A stretch of 64,000 nucleotides of DNA from assembly GCF_964340395.1 (NCBI RefSeq), contig NC_135555.1, forward strand, positions 2,903,501-2,967,500. Direction: 5' to 3'. Under the pieces are notes generated by a model. That model was not told where the DNA came from and searched no databases. It saw only the letters and a list, made by a program, of their open reading frames with translations. Shown here piece by piece: positions 61,641-64,000 of this stretch; position 1 is the stretch's first letter; every line of letters begins with the position of its first letter. Position numbers and translations under genes: made by a program. Origin of the DNA: Glandiceps talaboti. Its lineage: Eukaryota > Hemichordata > Enteropneusta > Spengelidae.

Positions 61641-62449
61641 TAATATTATATAGTAGCTGCAGAGCTTTTAAGCATTGTGGAAAATTACTGAAAAGACTTT
61701 TTTAAGTGGATATTTAAATTTGAAAAATTACACATCTGTCTATATCCATTACTGAAACAAGCACTTTTGTATTTACATTGTCATTCTAGAAATACATGAT
61801 AACTAAGGAAATGTTTGTAATTTTTAGTGAAGTCGGAGAGCCAGGTAAGGGACCTATATGCTGCCCTCTATAGACCAATATTTGAGAGGATACATTGACA
61901 GAACCAGCATTGAGAACATGGACCAGAATTGGCATGTATGCACGTCAAACCAATCAAGCAATAGTGTGCAAAATTTAAAAAAAAACTGATCATAATCATC
62001 ACAAACAATTAGGTATGCACTAAAATTACAAGAGAATGTGTATGTTACCTTCAAGGTACATGTTACATAACTTTTGATAAAGACTCTTGAGATCCAATTT
62101 TAATATCAACATCTAAAATCTATGTAATAATCATGATAATCACCTAGAACATATTGTATAATACATCATACTATTCTGGCAGTCTTTCCATTAGACTATG
62201 ATAGGTCATGTCATTCAGCTTCTCTTTCTGTTTTGGAAGAGATGTCTGATAATACAGTAGCTACCTCTGGCACAACACTGTATTTTCATAGGTACATGCA
62301 TTTGTTTTCATCTCTCTCCAATTTATCAATTTGATTTCATTCAAACTCGACATTTTTAGCTACAGAGCTGAATTTGCTTTTAATACTTCTGTTTTTGTAA
62401 CATAAATATTTCTATATCTGCTCAAAAACTTTATTGGTAAAAAATAACG

Positions 62450-62840
62450 CCAATGGCACTGTAGCATAACCGTAGTTGGCTTCTGCAATGGGCGTGGTCT
62501 TGTTGCTAGGCATATTTGCATACATTTTTGGAATCTTTATTAATTTGTCTACCCTTTCCAGTTTTCATCTTTGCAATATAAACCATTTAGCAATTGCTAT
62601 GGGTGTGGTCCTGTTGTTAGGCATATTTGCATACATTTTTGTTACATTTCACCATCGTTTGATCGTTTCATCGTTGCAATAGACATCATCATTTGGCTGT
62701 TGCTATGGGCATGGTCTTGTTGCTAGGCATATTAGCATACATTTTAAAAATCTTTAATTGCTTACCTACCCATCCCTGTTCTTATCTTTGTAAGATGCAT
62801 AATCATTTCACTGTTGCTAAGAGCGTGGTCATGGTTGCAG
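62450..62840 (+). repeat. 110-bp repeat array, four diverged copies
   Basis: GGCGTGGTCTTGTTGCTAGG...CATATTTGCATACATTTT recurs with the GTGGTC block at about 62493, 62604, 62711 and 62824 (spacing 107-113). A related single copy is at 6936-6993. Confidence 0.8.
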
Positions 62841-63831
62841 GGAACAATTGTGTCAAAATGTTTTCAACAATAACTGCAGAATAACACCTCCAGACACATC
62901 CCCAACAAGTTTCAACCCTATCAATTTTACCATGCAGTTTCAAGATACAAATTGTTGACCATCACTTCAGATCATCATGTTGTGAAGACAGATTCATCTA
63001 CATATCCCCAGATACATCCCCATTCAATTCCTGCCCAATCTGCTCAGTAGTTTTGGAATTATATATTTTTGACCAAAAAGACACATTTTTAGACCTAATT
63101 TGCATATCACTCGTGACTGATGGGCTCATCATGTTATGAGCAATTCTTAATCTAAACACCACTAAGAATGTTCCCATCAAAGTTCAACCCAATCTGATTA
63201 AAATTTTATATACATTTGTGTATTGTACACTTCACATTTTCTTTTTGGCTGTTACATTTACTGTTGTTTATTCTTTTGTATGCAATTATATATCATATGA
63301 CACAACACCATAGGGTTTTAAATCAGATTGGGCAATCAATCCATCAGTTTTTGACTTTAAGGTATTATTTACACACAGACACAAACACTTTGCCATGCCT
63401 ATAGCACTATTGATCCTTATCAATTCAATTGTGCTTTTAAAAAAAAAAAAAAAACATGGTTTCAGCTTATTCCAAAGAACTAGCTTCATTTTCATACTTC
63501 CGTATTAGTTGAATTCTTTTCATGGAAGTTTCATCCACTATTCATATGCAATAACAACTTAAACACATATACAAATACAATAGACATTTGTCTGTTTTGC
63601 TGGTTTCATATCAAAGTTAAAACAAATCAATTTTACTGTAAATAGATATCAGATTGAGTGAACGATTTATATTTGAATTTGAATTCAATTATCCTTTTCA
63701 AGTTTAATTTGTGGTTTGCAGTTGTCAAATTCACTGTATTGTCAGTCATACTTTGTTGTCCCTTGAAATTGAGAATTTGCTTGAGATTTTTACTAGCATC
63801 ATTGCATCAAACAAATTGTTGCAAACTCTTG

Positions 63832-63838
63832 CTGTGGC

Positions 63839-63924
<86 letters not shown>
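63832..63924. repeat. (GTA)n microsatellite
   Basis: About 27 uninterrupted GTA units, preceded by GGCGGTGG. Confidence 0.98.
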
Positions 63925-64000
63925 ATCATAAAAGACAAGCTACAAACAACTTGCAATGTATTTGAGAATTCTCACCAAGTAATTGACAGAACACTTAAAG

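Larger units (their letters stand above)
50622..64000. other. 5' flank or upstream DNA beyond the candidate first exon
   Basis: No convincing protein-coding gene. A 145-codon plus-strand frame at 51124-51561 shows no domain or splice context. I see nothing specific in about 51600-56900, 57670-58280, 58320-59900 and 61100-61500. Elements found are listed separately. Confidence 0.5.

Overview
The window is from an animal nuclear genome. It has one large minus-strand gene with GT-AG introns, long AT-rich introns, many microsatellites and minisatellites, and small transposon relics. The gene is a clear orthologue of vertebrate ZNF236, a very large C2H2 zinc-finger protein. Intron size, (GTAT)n and (CA)n tracts, a tRNA-derived SINE, MITE-like foldbacks and a decayed pogo/Tigger transposon suggest a marine invertebrate, perhaps a non-vertebrate deuterostome or a lophotrochozoan. 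I cannot name the species.

The gene runs right to left. Five exons are well supported: 26034-25658, 7638-7502, 6546-6416, 5642-5202 and 3773-906. They join in matching phases (0, 2, 1, 1) and encode 25 C2H2 fingers. The large exon at 3773-906 holds 16 fingers in four modules plus a Q/N-rich linker and ends at a donor, so the last part of the protein lies left of base 1. A candidate first coding exon (50621-50588) ends in the phase that exon 26034-25658 needs. If it is right, the first intron is 24.5 kb and 50.7-64 kb is promoter and upstream DNA. An in-frame ATG in a perfect Kozak context 58 bases before the large exon could start a shorter isoform.

Introns and flanks, by region. 7.6-26 kb: duplicated splice acceptors, minisatellites of 95, 74 and 48 bp, a 48-bp minisatellite that is open as a 16-residue repeat ORF, three related MITEs, and large (CA)n, (CAGA)n and (TATG)n tracts. 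26-50 kb: several foldback elements, a LINE-like tail, a pogo/Tigger fragment interrupted by twelve 79-bp units, a 55-bp minisatellite, and low-repeat stretches that look like conserved non-coding DNA. 50.7-64 kb: a well-preserved tRNA-derived SINE nested in a tandem repeat, a foldback element, a 110-bp array and a terminal (GTA)n tract. No rRNA gene, functional tRNA gene, CRISPR array or second convincing protein-coding gene was seen.

No wholly new system is proven. The observations most worth checking are the tandemly duplicated splice acceptor, the Kozak-context alternative start, the ABBA arrangement of finger modules, the pogo element split by a satellite, and the clusters of nuclear-receptor-like and RFX-like motifs in the introns.
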